Below, piece after piece: positions 42,663-55,502 of a stretch of DNA of 64,000 bases; positions within the stretch are counted from its first letter, which is position 1, and every line of letters begins with the position of its first letter. The DNA lies in NCBI RefSeq assembly GCF_937616625.2, contig NC_065573.1, forward strand, positions 21,095,001-21,159,000. The letters are read 5' to 3'. The stretch is from Mercurialis annua. Its lineage: Eukaryota; Streptophyta; Magnoliopsida; Malpighiales; Euphorbiaceae. The position numbers were made by a program, and so were the translations under genes. The notes beneath the pieces are model-generated. The model did no database searches and was not told the origin of the DNA. It saw only the letters and a list, made by a program, of their open reading frames with translations.

Positions 42663-43219
42663 TAGGAGTGTTAAAATGAATCATGACACGACAACACGAT
42701 TTGCCTAACACGTAATTTGACAAATTCAGATAGAAATTTAGCGAGTTTGTATCAAACAAGTGTCAACCCGTTTATGACATGAAATAAATCGATCATGTCA
42801 TAGGTTAACTCGTGATTCTATCTAAGTTGATTACAAATTATATTATTTATAATAATACAAAAATAAAATACTTATACTTTTATAAAATAAAAAAATAATA
42901 ATTATATTAATATATACATACAATTAATCACATGAAAATTTTACAATTTAAGATGAAAACTGTATCTATATGTTCTAAATACTTTTATAGGTTAAGTAGG
43001 TCATATTAGCTGTGTCGTGTTAGCCGTGTAACAGTGTTATATGTTACCTGTTTATCTTAACGTGTTAATCGTATCGTGTTATTTGTTAAAAATTCGTGTT
43101 GTGTTAGAGTTTAAAATTTTGACACGATTAGTTAAATGGGTCGTGTTGATTCGAATCGTGTCAACAGGGTGGGCCGACATGATATGAATACGACCCGCCA
43201 ATCCATTTTGACACTCCTA
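42663..43219. mobile_element. hAT-type MITE
   Basis: The inverted ends TAGGAGTGTTAAAATG and the mirrored CATTTTGACACTCCTA fit the hAT consensus TAGGGGTGT. They are flanked by a perfect 8-bp TSD GTCAATTT (42655-42662 and 43220-43227). Subterminal text is rich in GTGTCGTGTTA/TAACACG motifs. No transposase is present. It split the integrase remnant that continues at 43220. Confidence 0.92.
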
Positions 43220-44150
43220 GTCAATTTGACGAGTTGCAAATGCCAAAGATTCAACATCATAAGGACACAAACAACAACCCAATCAACAATTGGAAGCTCA
43301 TGGCCTTCATGACATGGGGCGTCGATATTTTAGGACCGTTACCCCTCTCGAAAGGCAAGTTAAGTTCGTCGTGTCGCCATAGACCACTTTATCAAATGGG
43401 TGAAAGTGGAACCATTAAACACGGTAACCACCAAAAAAATCCAAAATTTTCTCACAAGAGAAGTCATCAATAGGTCTAACATTTATTCATTTCATTTTTT
43501 ATGCTTCAAAAACTAACAATGTTAACAGGTTTGGCATACCATATTCAATAGTGACAGACAATGGAAAACAATTCGACAGCGAGAATTTCAAAGAAGATTG
43601 CAATAACCTGTACATACAATTGATGTTCACCTTTGTGGCTCATCCCCAAACAATAGGTTAACTGAGGTCATCAACCGAACCATACTTTCGGGATTCAAAA
43701 AGCGGTTGGACAATTTGAAGGGAAGATGGGTGGAGGACTTGTACCGTGTGTATGGACATATTGTACCACACCTAGGAAAGCATCATGAGAGACACTATTC
43801 CGCCTCACATATGGAGTTTAAGTTGTATTGCCAGTCGAAATAGGAATGCACTCTAAGGGTACAATTCTTAGATGAAGAGCGCAACAAAGAACCCATTAGG
43901 CTATGCCTAGATCTGTTGGAAGAAAGGAGGATTGATGCCGCCATAAGGGCATAAGCATACCAAAGGCAAATGGTTAAGTATCACAACGCCAAGGTCAAAG
44001 AAATACTGTTCCAACAAGAAGACTTAGTCCTTAAAAAGGTAGAGATTGGTAAAGGACAAACAAGAGTTGGCAAACTAAAAGACAATTGGGATGGACCATA
44101 TCGATTGACCGAGTTATATGAAGATGAGCTTATAAGATAGCATATCTAGG
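43220..44150 (+). pseudogene. Ty3/gypsy integrase remnant (Tat-like)
   Basis: Across several frames the translation gives integrase landmarks in order: a degenerate zinc-finger end, FMTWGVDILGPLPLSKGKL, then AIDHFIKWVEVEPL with a frameshift before it, FGIPYSIVTDNGKQFDSENF, a degenerate AHPQT...INRTI segment, and a chromodomain-proximal KYHNAKVK...GDLVLKKVE-like piece. Frameshifts and stops (for example after SHQ at 43471 and at 43840) make it non-functional. The core D and D/E-type motifs are only partly recognisable. This would be the pol end of a decayed retrotransposon on the plus strand. Confidence 0.85.
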
Positions 44151-44779
44151 CAGAACCGTCCTACGTAGAACATAGAATGTTGAAATGAAAAGGTACTACC
44201 AATGAATGTAATGCCTTCTCCCATTCAATAAAGCAATATATATTTTTCTTATTTCTTCTCAATATGCACTTGAATGAACAAGCATTATCTAAGCAAACAA
44301 AACAGTTGAACGATACATGACCCAAAAATCATGCCTAGTAAAACCATAGATAAGGTCAGCAACCTTGCTAAAAATAGGCAATAGCCTAAGAATGCAAAAC
44401 CATTTATAAGATTAGCAGTATTGTAGAAAATAGATGAAAATCTAGGAATGTGAAATTATAAACAAGGTTAACAATGTGAAACCATAAACAAGGTTAACAA
44501 CCTTTGCAGAATATAGGTGACAACCTGAGAATGCAGAATATGTTTGAGGATAACACCCTCGCTGAAAATAGGTGCCCAAAACACCTAAAAATACATAATG
44601 TATGAGAATTAAGAAACTTATCATTGAACATGAATATTATATACATTAATGAAATTGAAATGGATCCATACAAGACAAATCATCACCAAGAAAAGAAGAT
44701 TGTTTTGTTTTAAACTTACTACAAGAAAGTAAAAATAAAATCACAACTTAAACATCAGAAGGAGGAATCATTTCCTCCT
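44151..44779. other. Retroelement-derived spacer, no intact ORF
   Basis: Short repeats of the form 'AACCTTGC.AAAATAGG.AACCTAAGAATGCAAAACCAT' recur three to four times (about 44310-44600). No gene is recognised; it probably belongs to the gypsy remnant. Confidence 0.5.
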
Positions 44780-46530
44780 CGTCAAACTTTTTGTCTCCTG
44801 AATCAGTATGATCAACTGTGGATGGAGAGCGCTTCTCGAAAGTCTCGCCGGCTGAACCATTAGGAATCAATGACTGGAAAGGGGGAACTGTCTCATATCC
44901 AGTCGGAGGGTCAAGTTAGTAGAACCAGAGTTTAACTATGAAACCTTAAGATCATCATTAGCTTGACCTTCCATGGGAGGAACCACACCTTGGGAACCAT
45001 CAGTTACAGCATCACCATAGTGCAAATCAGCAACACTTACAACATCATTAAGAGCAGGATTAAGTTCAAGACCTCTCTTAGCAGCAGCACAAGCCATGAC
45101 CCTTTGACCTAATGCCTTCAAACCAATGGCTAACAAATTGGAGATATCATAATCAAGGTAGTCTTTCTGGATTATCTTCACAGCAGTACCACAGAGAAAT
45201 CGATTAGGCACCCACTGATGTCGATAATGGTTTCTTTCTTACTATTTCTTTATTCCAGCAGCAGAGCATCGTATTGGACTTTCAACGATGTTAAGGTATC
45301 TTCCCAATCAACAACCTTTTTCTTCAAGATCTTGTTGACATCCATAGCACTTTGTAAGGACCTCCTCAATTTGGCAATTTCAGTAATAGAAGATTGGCGA
45401 AGAAAAGACAAACCCTACTCATGTGAGGTCACCATGGTATCCACTTTCTCCTTATGAATTTTGAGCAAAGAAATACCATGAATCACATAATAAAAAATAG
45501 CAATAAGTTTTAAACAACAAGGCATAACCAAAGAAAGCATTTATGAGAAAGAAATATACCCAAAGAAGGAAAACAACAAAATAATCGTAAGTCTCATCCT
45601 CTAAAACCTATTTCCAGGCTTCCATATCTCCTGCCAAAAGTACGAAAGACGCCAACACCCGAGAAACTACTGAATTATGAATGAAGGGATCAATTTCTTT
45701 ATTTTCAAACCATGCATGTAGATCAGGACAAGAGAAAGAATCTTTCTTGAGGGACTTGGAAACACCTAGCTTCGAAAAGCCACAAATAGTTTGGAATCTT
45801 TTTGCCAAAGGAGACCCGAAGTCACTGGAACTAGAGAATCTTTTATACAGAGTACGAGCAAGAGATGGTGGCATCATAGTAGATGCAACAGTTGACGGAG
45901 GAGGAACCAACCTAGAGGATGAAGATGGAACCATACCAATAGTTAGGGGAGGAACCATACTTGCAAAAGGCACATCGATCTCCTCCAAATTAAGTTGTAG
46001 ACCACTTAAGAAATCCATCTTTGGGATAACACAAAGGGACACACAAAGTCACAAAAACATAAATACACATGTATAAGAAAGATATCACATGAATACGTAC
46101 CTTGATAACAAGAAGTTGAATCCACAAAAGAAGAAGAAGGAGAAGATTTGAGAGCTCGAATTTTCAAAAAGCGTTTTTCAAAAATCAGAAGAAGGAGGGG
46201 GTAATATCAGGATATCCACGACTCAAATAACAAGAAATAATGGCATAGACATTTCCAAATTAACACGACAAACAGTCATCAGAGTATTGACTTTCCCCAC
46301 ATCAATATCACTAAGGCATGAACATCAATCTCAGAAGGTTGGTCTAACCATCCCACGAGAAAGTCATCAAAAATAGAAGCATGAGCATTCAAAAAAAAGG
46401 ACCTTTGCCAACGTTTCACAATTTTCGGCAAATTATCCACAATCTTACAATTTTTATGAACAATCAGATAATGATAATATTCATTGGCCCTACGAGAGAC
46501 GTAATAAATTTCCGACAAAGAACTCAACGA
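44780..46530 (-). pseudogene. Antisense ORF remnants downstream of Ty3/gypsy pol
   Basis: Several open stretches run on minus: 46279-46527 (with VKRWQRSFFLNAHASIFDDF), 45608-46042 (Ser/Pro-rich with FSCPDLHAWFENKEIDP) and 44936-45211 (GLKALGQRVMACAAAKRGLE). Their position, antisense to and just after a Tat-like integrase, matches the antisense ORFs known in some Tat-lineage elements. The W-x-x-x-FF motif is reminiscent of the 'putative gypsy type transposon' family (Pfam PF04195), but I could not test it. Stops and frameshifts between the blocks show decay. Confidence 0.4.
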
Positions 46531-48136
46531 AGAAAGTAAATCAAAGGAAGAAGCAAGTTTAATAAAAGAGCGTAGTAAACATATAGCATCTAGATGAATT
46601 GTGCTAAAAGAATTTTGTAAGTCAACGCAATGTTTTCAATCAAAGGATGCAAGGAAAACCTAAAACCAGCCCTAAATTATTCTTGATACACTACTGTCTT
46701 TCGAGCACCAGGATCATGATTAACCCTAATAAAAGCCCCACATGGAGACAAAGTATAACCATCAAGATTCCCATAACTATTTTTAATCATAGACAAAGCC
46801 GCATTGTTGATATTAGGGAAAAGTAGACATAATATTACGATAGCTAACAACAGTATTAGTAGAAGGGCTAGTAAATCTAATAGCTTTTCGAGTATGCATC
46901 ATAATTAGAGAAAAGGGGAGACAAAGAAATACCTGAAAAGCACTAAAACCATAATGACATAGATTTTAAAGGATGATTTGTTTTCTCGCCAAAAAAAATA
47001 AATGGGAAGAGCTTTATTTTTATAGGAGGATAACCGCCTGAATGAAGTAACTTGAAGTTGGTAGAAAATGAAAAGGCATGAGAAGCAATTTCAAGATTCA
47101 AAATTCAAAAAAGGAGTTTTTAACATAACACGAGGAAGGGCTACAACTAAAAATGGAATATAAGCAATGACACGTGTAGGAAAAAACCCGCCATAAATTA
47201 ACAAAAAACGGACAAAAAAAAGGCACAAGAAACACAAAAAAAAAAGACAACACTCAAAGCAAAACAGTACCTGAGGGGAATGCCTAACCAACCTTAAAAG
47301 GAACCATTCAATTTCTTTCACAACGAACATAATTATTTGGCATACCAACTTCGAAATCGGAAGGGACTAATGATGGATAAGGAGAACAACCCGGACCTAG
47401 ACGACACTCTTGATCAACTATTCAGTTACAACAAATCTTATCTTATACGACATAAATTTGATGGGAATACCAAACAGAAAGGAGAAGTCCGACTTAAATA
47501 CTGAATTAACAGTAGAATTGCGCTACTATACGAATACTAAAGGTAAAAATAACTACAATTAAACCGATGCGAAGGTACATAAACTCTAATTTTACTCATA
47601 TATATTGTTCAATCATCTTCTAAATAGACTGTTGCTGACTTGAGTATCAAAGTGTTGCCGGACTCCACGGTCCGACTCATTCTAACCATTATGTGATTTC
47701 ATGTTTAAGAGAAGAAAATCCACCCGGTCTGGACATAAATCACTCATTCTTTTAATTAATAATAAACTTTATTTGTATTTATTTTAAAATTTATTTCTAT
47801 TTTTTAATTAATTAAATTTCTCACACAAACAGAGTAATTGATTAATTATATTTATTTATAAAATAAAGTTGATAAAATTTATTTAATAATGCATGTACTT
47901 TTTTTACTTTATATTTAAGTGTTTTTATTTTTTTATTTGATTGTATTCCGAATAATGTTTTATGAAGTTATTCTATTAATAGAAATGTGAAAGTGCGCTG
48001 CACTTTTTATTAGTACATGAACCAAGTAAAACTGTTTTTAAAAGTGTAAGAATTACATAAAAAATTAAAGAGTCTATAAAACTATTTTTAAAAATAAAAA
48101 AGTAAAATTAGAAACGCTCGAAAACAAAATAAACAA
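46531..48136. other. Retroelement tail and probable LTR, no gene
   Basis: AT-rich, with unrecognised ORF 47091-47348 (minus). About 47370-47720 on plus ends in text resembling plant gypsy LTR tails (TTGCTGACTTGAGTATCAAAG and TGCCGGACTCCACGGTCCG), so it may be the 3' LTR of the element whose integrase is at 43220. No partner LTR was found. Confidence 0.35.
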
Positions 48137-48145
48137 AATAAAAAA

Positions 48146-48530
48146 GGCTAAATCTATTTTAAGGTACATGAACTATACGTTTTTGGTTCATTAGATCCCT
48201 CAATTTTTTATTTAGCTTCCTCAAGTCCCTAATTTTTTTTAGTTCATCAGATCCCTCAACTTTTATTTGGTTTCCTCAGATCCCTAAACTTTCATTTTTT
48301 GGTTTCTTAGGTCCTTAAACTTTTGTTTTTTTTACTTCATTAAGTTCTTAAATGGATATCCCTTTAAGGATCTAATGAACCAAAAAAATAAAAATTTAGG
48401 GATCTGAGAAAACTAAATAGAAGTTGAGGGACCTGATGAACCAAAAAATGAAAATTTAGGGATTCGAGGAAGTTAAATAGAAGTTGAAACTAAAATTATA
48501 TAGTTTAGGGATTTCAAAATGGGTTTAGCC
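48146..48530. mobile_element. Foldback MITE, GGCTAAATC-ended
   Basis: The arms beginning GGCTAAATCTATTTT and AAAATGGGTTTAGCC are mirrored across 385 bp and contain repeated GATCCCTCAA/TTGAGGGATC-type blocks. Flanks AATAAAAAA (48137-48145) and AGTAAAAAA (48531-48539) match at eight of nine, although low complexity weakens the TSD. No ORF is present. Confidence 0.8.
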
Positions 48531-48599
48531 AGTAAAAAATAAAGTGGTAATTTCTCAAAATACATGTTTTGGCATTTTATTTACAACTTTACATTGCAA

Positions 48600-49690
48600 G
48601 TTTTGACTTTTCTTATTTGACTTTTTTCATTTACGAAAAATACTTTTTTTTTAATTTCATAAATACCTTTTTTGGTTTTCAATTTCGGTTTTTGGTTTTT
48701 TTCGGTTCGGTCGACCGAACCGACCGGCAGTTTTTTTATATAGTGTAGTGTATATATAGTGTTAATTTTTATTTTTTATAGATTTTTTCCTGGAATTTTT
48801 TATTTTATTTTTTATAGTGTAACAGTTGTGTTTTTATGGTGTTTATATAGTGTAAAATTAGTGCATATATAGTGTATAAGTAGTTTATAAGTAGTGTATT
48901 TATGCAATTTTGTAGTATTTTTGTGGTTTCACCATGAAACACTGCAAATACATCATAAACACTGCAAATACACCAGAAACACTGTAAATGCACCATAAAT
49001 ATACTAAAAAACGGCAGAAATACACTATTAATACACCAAAAATACACTAAAACGTAAAGATATTATAAAATTATTACAAATGCACCATAAATCAACATTT
49101 TCTATACAAAATCAGTAGCAATAAACAAATTTATGAATAAGAGAAGACAAAATAAATAATTATATGAATAATAGAACAATTTTATAAAAAAAAAATTATA
49201 GATCTACAATAATTTATTTATAAAATATTTAAATCATTACAAAAAATCTAAAAAATTACACAAATCTAAAAACGAGTCGAGAAATCCATAGCGTGAACGA
49301 AAAAGACGAACGGACTAGCGCAAACGGAAAAGACGAACGGAAAAACGACCGGAAACGACGAGAAATCCATCGGAAGTAGACGAAAGGAAGCGCGACCGGA
49401 AAGACGAACGGAAAAAACGAACGGAAAAATAATCGGAGGAGATAAACTGAAAATCAAATGAAAAAGAAGAAAAAAAGAAGAGAGAAGAAGAAAGAGAAGA
49501 GAGAAAAGAGAGAGAAAAAAAAGTGGATATGAAAAAGTTTAATCTAAAATGACATAAGATTTTTTATATAGTAGATATTTTTTGTTGATAAATTAGCTTA
49601 TTAGGTAATATAGGATAAGAGGAAAAGATGGGTCAAAATAGTGTAAATACTTTATCCAAATTAGGTATTTGGAAAATAATCCCAAAAATA
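48600..49690. repeat. Repeat-rich probable TIR element with short-period internal repeats
   Basis: About 48830-49075 alternates AGTGTATATATAG-like and AACACTGCAAATACACC units in opposite orientation. About 49275-49440 repeats GACGAACGGAAAA several times. Weakly mirrored ends near 48540-48660 and 49560-49690 suggest a decayed foldback element, but I could not fix the boundaries. ORFs in it (48805-49047 and 49266-49457, minus) are translations of the repeats. Confidence 0.4.
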
Positions 49691-50069
49691 AATTCATGCG
49701 ATAATAAAGTTTGGAAGAACACAATCTTTCTCATGCCATAAAATGTGCTTTAATTTTTGTACATTCTTCCATCTCCATCACGTAAACTTCGGGGAAATTA
49801 TATGTATAATTTTCCTTTTGTTAAATTGCAATTGACTATTTTTATACATAATTGTTAGGATTGACTACTAGTATATAAGACAACTCTTCTCCACTAACAT
49901 TGACTAATTATTGAATCTCATGCGTGGCAGATACTAAAATTTCATATTAAAGTTTTTATGGTTGAAAGTAAAAGATTATAAGGTTTAATGTCACCAAGAA
50001 CCTCGATTTTTTTGTCTTTTTTAAATTTTACTCTAACGTTGTTAAATCATTAATTATATCTAAATTTAC
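49691..50069. other. Intergenic, no gene recognised
   Basis: AT-rich spacer between the repeat-rich block and the gag remnant. Confidence 0.5.
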
Positions 50070-50073
50070 ATCT

Positions 50074-50304
50074 TTAGATTTTAATTGTATTTTTTTTATT
50101 GAAACAAAAATTCAAAAAAAACCTTTCAAAATTTCGTGGTACATCTTTACTCATCTTTCCATGGAAAGGTAATTTTTCTTTCAGGATGTTTCTGACTATG
50201 TGAGCCACATAGTCTTCATGTCCTACATATGCAGAAGTAGGATCATCCACTGCATCCTGAGATACAATAACATATTTTTCTTTCTGACTTCGAGTTCTAG
50301 CCAT
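50074..50304 (-). pseudogene. Ty3/gypsy gag N-terminal remnant
   Basis: An ATG at 50304 opens 76 codons (MARTRSQKEKYVIVSQDAVD start) on minus. It lies 10 bp after a primer-binding-site-like sequence TGGCACGCCCAGTGGGAC (plus 50315-50332). This LTR-PBS-gag order is that of a plant Ty3/gypsy element. The frame is lost after about 60 meaningful residues, and nothing recognisable as pol follows. Confidence 0.6.
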
Positions 50305-50342
50305 GACTCTCAGTGTCCCACTGGGCGTGCCAAAAATTATTA

Positions 50343-51400
50343 CTGCGTTTTGCGTTTATAACAATAAGTGTGTGAATGCGGGCGTGCCAGGAAGCGGATT
50401 CCAATTTGTGAACTTAACTTCTTAAAACGAGCGATTGGGGTTTGGTTAACCTTATAACAAATACTCCAATCAAGTAATGTTAAAACAGAGAAATGCAATT
50501 GTAAATGTGTTTACTAATTGAATACAGTGAAATTACAAGTGTTTGAGTAAAAAATGCAGAAGTTCAATCGTAAAGTTCTTTACTGATTGAAGAAAATTGA
50601 TTTGCTAAGTGCTGAGTGTTTTTGCTTTTGAGCTGGTTTTTGTTGGATTTGATCGAGGCTTTTTCTCTTCCTGCTCTTGTCTTATTTATAGACTTTGTCA
50701 CTTGAAAACTGCTGCTTCATCTTTCAACTGCACACGCTCTTTCCCACCTTCAAGAACTGCCAATCGTGTCTTGTTGCTTCTGCTCGTGCTTTTTGACTTC
50801 TAATTTTATGAAAATAACCTCCTTGGACTTATGGGCCATTTAAAACATAATTTAATGCCCATTTAAAATATGGGCTTAACCTTATGAAAATGGACTTAAG
50901 CCTTCTGAAACTTCTAGGAATAACTTGTCAACTTCTGGAATCAACCTCTGAAATCAATCATCTAAAATCAACCTCTGAAATAGGTTGAGTCAACCTTTGG
51001 AATTAACTTCTAGAGTCAACCTCTGAAATTAAACTTCTGGAATAGTCAACCTCTGGAAATCAACTTCTAGAAATTAACTCCTGGAGCCGACCTCTGGAAA
51101 TTAACCTCTAGAAATTAACTCCTGAAGCTGACCTCTAAAAATTAACCTCTAGAAATTAACCTCTGGAAATCAACTTCTGGAATTATCTTTGGTCAAATCT
51201 TGGTCAAAACTTCTGAAATAAACCTCTGAAATTATCTTTCGTCAAATCTTGGTCAAAACCTCTGAAATAAACCTCTGAAATTATCTTTGGTCAAATCTTA
51301 GCCAATTATTCACGGTAGTTTTTTCCTATCTTTTAAAAAAATATGGGCTTTTATGGCCCTTTGGCCATATTTTTAATTTTGATGCAAACAGAAGGTTTTC
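50343..51400 (-). mobile_element. Probable Ty3/gypsy 5' LTR
   Basis: This is inferred from its position directly upstream (minus strand) of the PBS-like site and gag start. It contains a TATA box TATAAATA (plus 50683-50690) and a tandem repeat tract at 50900-51310. The far LTR boundary and a partner LTR were not found. The 64-codon ORF 50609-50803 (plus) is antisense. Confidence 0.5.
50900..51310. repeat. Tandem repeats of AACCTCTGGAAATT type
   Basis: Units of roughly 16-22 bp, AACCTCTGAAATTAAC / AACTTCTGGAAATC, repeat more than fifteen times with variations. A ~55-bp unit (ATTATCTTTGGTCAAATCTT + GGTCAAAACCTCTGAAATAA) repeats near 51180-51300. They lie within the probable LTR upstream of its TATA box. 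Confidence 0.85.
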
Positions 51401-52130
51401 GGGGCTATTTTAAAATAATTATTAGCCTTAAATAATTTAAAAAAGTTTAAATAATTTTTCTAAATATAAAATTAATCATTAATTTTTTTATTTAAATAAT
51501 TGAAACATGTTCGTCTTTCTCGTGACAAACACGACATGTTTTCGTTTCGAGGAAGACGAACGAGTTTTAATTTTCTATATTATTTAATGATATATTAAAT
51601 TGAATCATGTTTAATAGTAAAATTATTATTAATTTTTAAAATTTAGGAGAGATGGTGTTTTTATTTTAATTATAAAATTGAGAACTATTTAGAATATTTA
51701 TTAAAATTTGAAGTATTTAAAAAAAGTCAATTTGATACTTGAGGATGTAACTGAAAAAAAAATATGGATTTTAATGACTGAATGAGCAATTAAGACCGAA
51801 GGTGAAAGGTCATAATTTAGGTAAAATTGATAATTTTACAAAGTGAAGGTGTAAAAAAATTGAAAATAAAAGATGAGGAGATTTTCAGAGGATTGTCCTT
51901 ATTTCGAAGAGTTATGAATGGATTAAATTATGAAAATAAACTAGATTTAAAATTTAATAAACTAGATTTTCAGAGAAATACCGTTTGCTACAATATTTTC
52001 TTATGCTGAAACGCGTTTTTGAAATTTATTAAATTTCCCGGCAAAACCCAATGACATGTACGCGCGTACGTATTCCTCATCTAATTTCTTCTTAGTCTCA
52101 CGTAAATAATAATTTCAGGATAGATCCATC
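51401..52130. other. Intergenic with a decayed foldback MITE
   Basis: 51650-51890 is similar to the right half of the foldback MITE at 20544-21056 (shared GAGAACTATTTAGAATAT). No gene is recognised. The stretch ends at the NAC promoter, close to a palindromic ACGCGCGTACGT at 52058-52070. Confidence 0.5.
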
Positions 52131-52254
52131 TTCACTTCACAGATATTTTTTCCTTATATATATACACACCCACGCACAATATAAATAATACCAATGTCCA
52201 AATATATAAACTATCTAGAGAGAGAGAGAGAGTTAGAGAGAGAAAGTAGAAAGA
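52131..52254 (+). promoter_or_regulatory. NAC gene core promoter and GA-rich leader
   Basis: TATATATATAC at about 52155-52165 and TATAAATAA at about 52181 are plausible TATA boxes. They are followed by a GA-repeat leader (52217-52250) typical of plant 5' UTRs, ending 5 bp before the ATG at 52255. Confidence 0.6.
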
Positions 52255-55200
52255 ATGGAGGGTTTGCCCCCTGGTTTTCGGTTCTACCCAACTGAAGAAG
52301 AGTTGGTCTCGTTCTACCTTCATAACAAGCTAGAGGGCCGGCGAGAGGAGCTGAACCGGGTCATTGATCGGATTATTCCTGTTCTTGATATTTATGACTA
52401 TAATCCTTGGGATCTTCCACGTAAATAAATCAATTCTTCTACATTTTTTCTTTCATTTTGTTAGTATAAATATGTCTAGACGGCTAGACTATCGCCACGA
52501 TGTGCACCAAACCGAACGGAAAATAGTTGGTTTGATTTTTTTATTTTAAATCTTTAAAATATTTTGATTCCGTCGTGTTTTATATTTTACAAAACCGAAG
52601 AAAACCAAACTATCTATGCAGAATATATTTTTTAAGAAAATAATATTACTATATTATTATGTGTTCAAGCGATTAAAATGTATGCTTTTTTTTTTATTTG
52701 ACATAGAGTTAATATGTAAATATGTCATACTTTTTGTTATTTTTATTATTATGTATAATTTTTTATTTATTTTTTTGCTTTAAAGAAATAATAATTCCTC
52801 TTGTATTTCGATATAATCAGAAACTAAACCGAACCAAATGCAATTTTACTCTTTCAATTTGGTTTGCCTTTTCATTCCTTTTAAATTAACCAATCAATTT
52901 TAATAAATTCACTTTCAAATATAATCAAAACCGATTTGCATATGCACACCCCTCATAATGCGTGTGTATGTATATATATATATATATATACATATATGTA
53001 TACATACATATATGTATACATACATATATATGTATACATACATATATATATATACATACATATATATATATATATTGTTGGAATATGCCTAGAATTTTAA
53101 TTCCTATTTGAATTAGGACTCTATTGTGGAGTATTTAGGTGAAGGATAACTTTGTTGTCATTGAGTAATTAGGAAGTATAAATCCAATTAGGATTAATAT
53201 TCCTAATGCCATATAGACTATTTACTCACTATATATACACTACCTTATTCACCTTTTAGAAGACACCAAAAACCGAACACACAATGTAGACATTGATGTG
53301 AATAAGGGAAAAGGGGGTGTGTGTGATGTGAGAAATATAAGTTAATTCTTACCCTTTTTGGTACTTCTTGTAGAGAGAGAAACACTTTGTGAGTTTTTCT
53401 TCTAAGGGCATATTTACTAGAGATGTTCTCTATTTGGTGATTCTCCACCAATTTTGTACTCCTTTTGATGATTAGTGGATGGCTCGAATCTTTCGCCCGT
53501 GGATGTACGCTTTAAAGCAGAATCACGTAAATCTCTTGTGTTATTTATTATTTTGCTATATTGTTATTTGTTGATCAAATCCATTATTAAATACCTACCA
53601 ATGGTTTCGATTCCGCTGCGCATACCAATCCGGTCACGAACCGGTCACGACAATTGGTACCAAAGATTCAAGAATCGGTATCAATGTTACAACAATTGGT
53701 ATCAGAGCCAATTTGGTTTTCAGATTTAATTTTGGATTATGGTTATTATGGCAAAGTATTATTTGAACGATTTCGCAAGGCGCAATTACTTGACACAAAG
53801 AATATTTTTTGGAGATAGAGAAGCCACCAAATTTTGGAAGTGCCGAAAGTCGTTTAATTGAAGACAGACTTGGGTATTAAAATTCTTAAGGAGATTTTTG
53901 TGATGGAGATCAATATGCTACTTTAAACTACAAAGAAAAAAAAGGTATGACTTTTCTAAACACACAACTATTTGAGGATTTTATAGAGTCTTTGTAAGAT
54001 GAATGATTGGGGTAATCTCTTTATACTCTCGTAAAATTCTATTGGTAATATAAAAATTGCTTTTAAGAGTTTGTTGAATGAAGAGTTCGTTTGGGCATAA
54101 TCAGATTTTTGATAAAATCATGATATTGCAAAAGAGATTTTGTTTTGATTAAGTAGCAATCTTAGACACAAGATGGATTACAACGTTTGTAATTTGAAAC
54201 GGCGTCACTATTGAATCGCTCATAAGCCAATTTGTTTGGAGATAGGCAGAATATTTTTTATCCAAAATTTATGCAGATTCAGGTTGTTCATATCACATAT
54301 GTGCCAATTTCGATTGGTTTTCCGTCTACAACTGAGTTGATAGTGGAGTGTAGTTATGGGTAACGGTCAATACATGCAGAATTTTGGGATATTGGTTCAG
54401 TCAAGGGCAAGATGCATAATGAGACAGTTAGAGCAATAATGAATGTTCAACATGATTTCTATATGCACATGTATGATATCTCAATATATAAAACTACGAG
54501 TTTTATGGGTTATTTGGCGATGAAGTGAGATTGGATGCTGCACTTGTGATGTATGCTCATTGGGTTGGTCGACTTATGAAGATTAAGGGATATGCTACGA
54601 CCTCAACATTTGTTTTTTGATTTAATCATTATAGGCTACTAATGACGTTTGTTTCTGGTATCAGTTTTAAGACCAACAAAATTCGAAGCTTCGTGAAATT
54701 TTGATTGATACACCCGAAGATAGTAAATCTTCAGTCATTTTGGTTTCAGCAAGTTCAAGACGTTCTTGAAATTTGTATGGTCCTCCTCAAAGAACCTCTT
54801 TTGGAATAAGTTCAGTTTGGACTTAAATGGAGAAGGTGGAGCACAACAGTAATCACAGTTTATTGGAGAATTCAAGTCAAGGTGGAGATTGTTGGAATAT
54901 GCCTAAAATTCTAATTCCTATTTGGATTAGGACTCTATTGTGGAGTATTTAGGTGAAGGATAACTTTGTTGTCATTGAGTAATTAGGAAGTATAAATCCA
55001 ATTAGGATTAATATTCCTAATGCCATATAGACTATTTACTCACTATATATACACTACCTTATTCACCTTTTAGAAGACACCAAAAACCGAACACACAATG
55101 TAGACATTGATGTGAATAAGGGAAAAGGGGGTGTGTGTGATGTGAGAAATATAAGTTAATTCTTACCCTTTTTGGTACTTCTTGTAGAGAGAGAAACACT

Positions 55201-55502
55201 TTGTGAGTTTTTCTTCTAAGGGCATATTTACTAGAGATGTTCTCTATTTGGTGATTCTCCACCAATTTTGTACTCCTTTTGATGATTAGTGGATGGCTCG
55301 AATCTTTCGCCCGTGGATGTACGCTTTAAAGCAGAACCACGTAAATCTCTTGTGTTATTTATTATTTTGCTATATTGTTATTTGTTGATCAAATCCATTA
55401 TTAAATACCTACCAATGGTTTCGATTCCGCTGCGCATACCAATCCGGTCACGAACCGGTCACAACAATTGGTACCAAAGATTCAAGAATCGGTATCAATG
55501 TT

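Noticed and set aside
53245..53451. 68-codon minus-strand ORF repeated identically at 55059-55265
   Set aside because: It is a translation of the two LTRs of one retrotransposon; no start context or homology suggests a gene.
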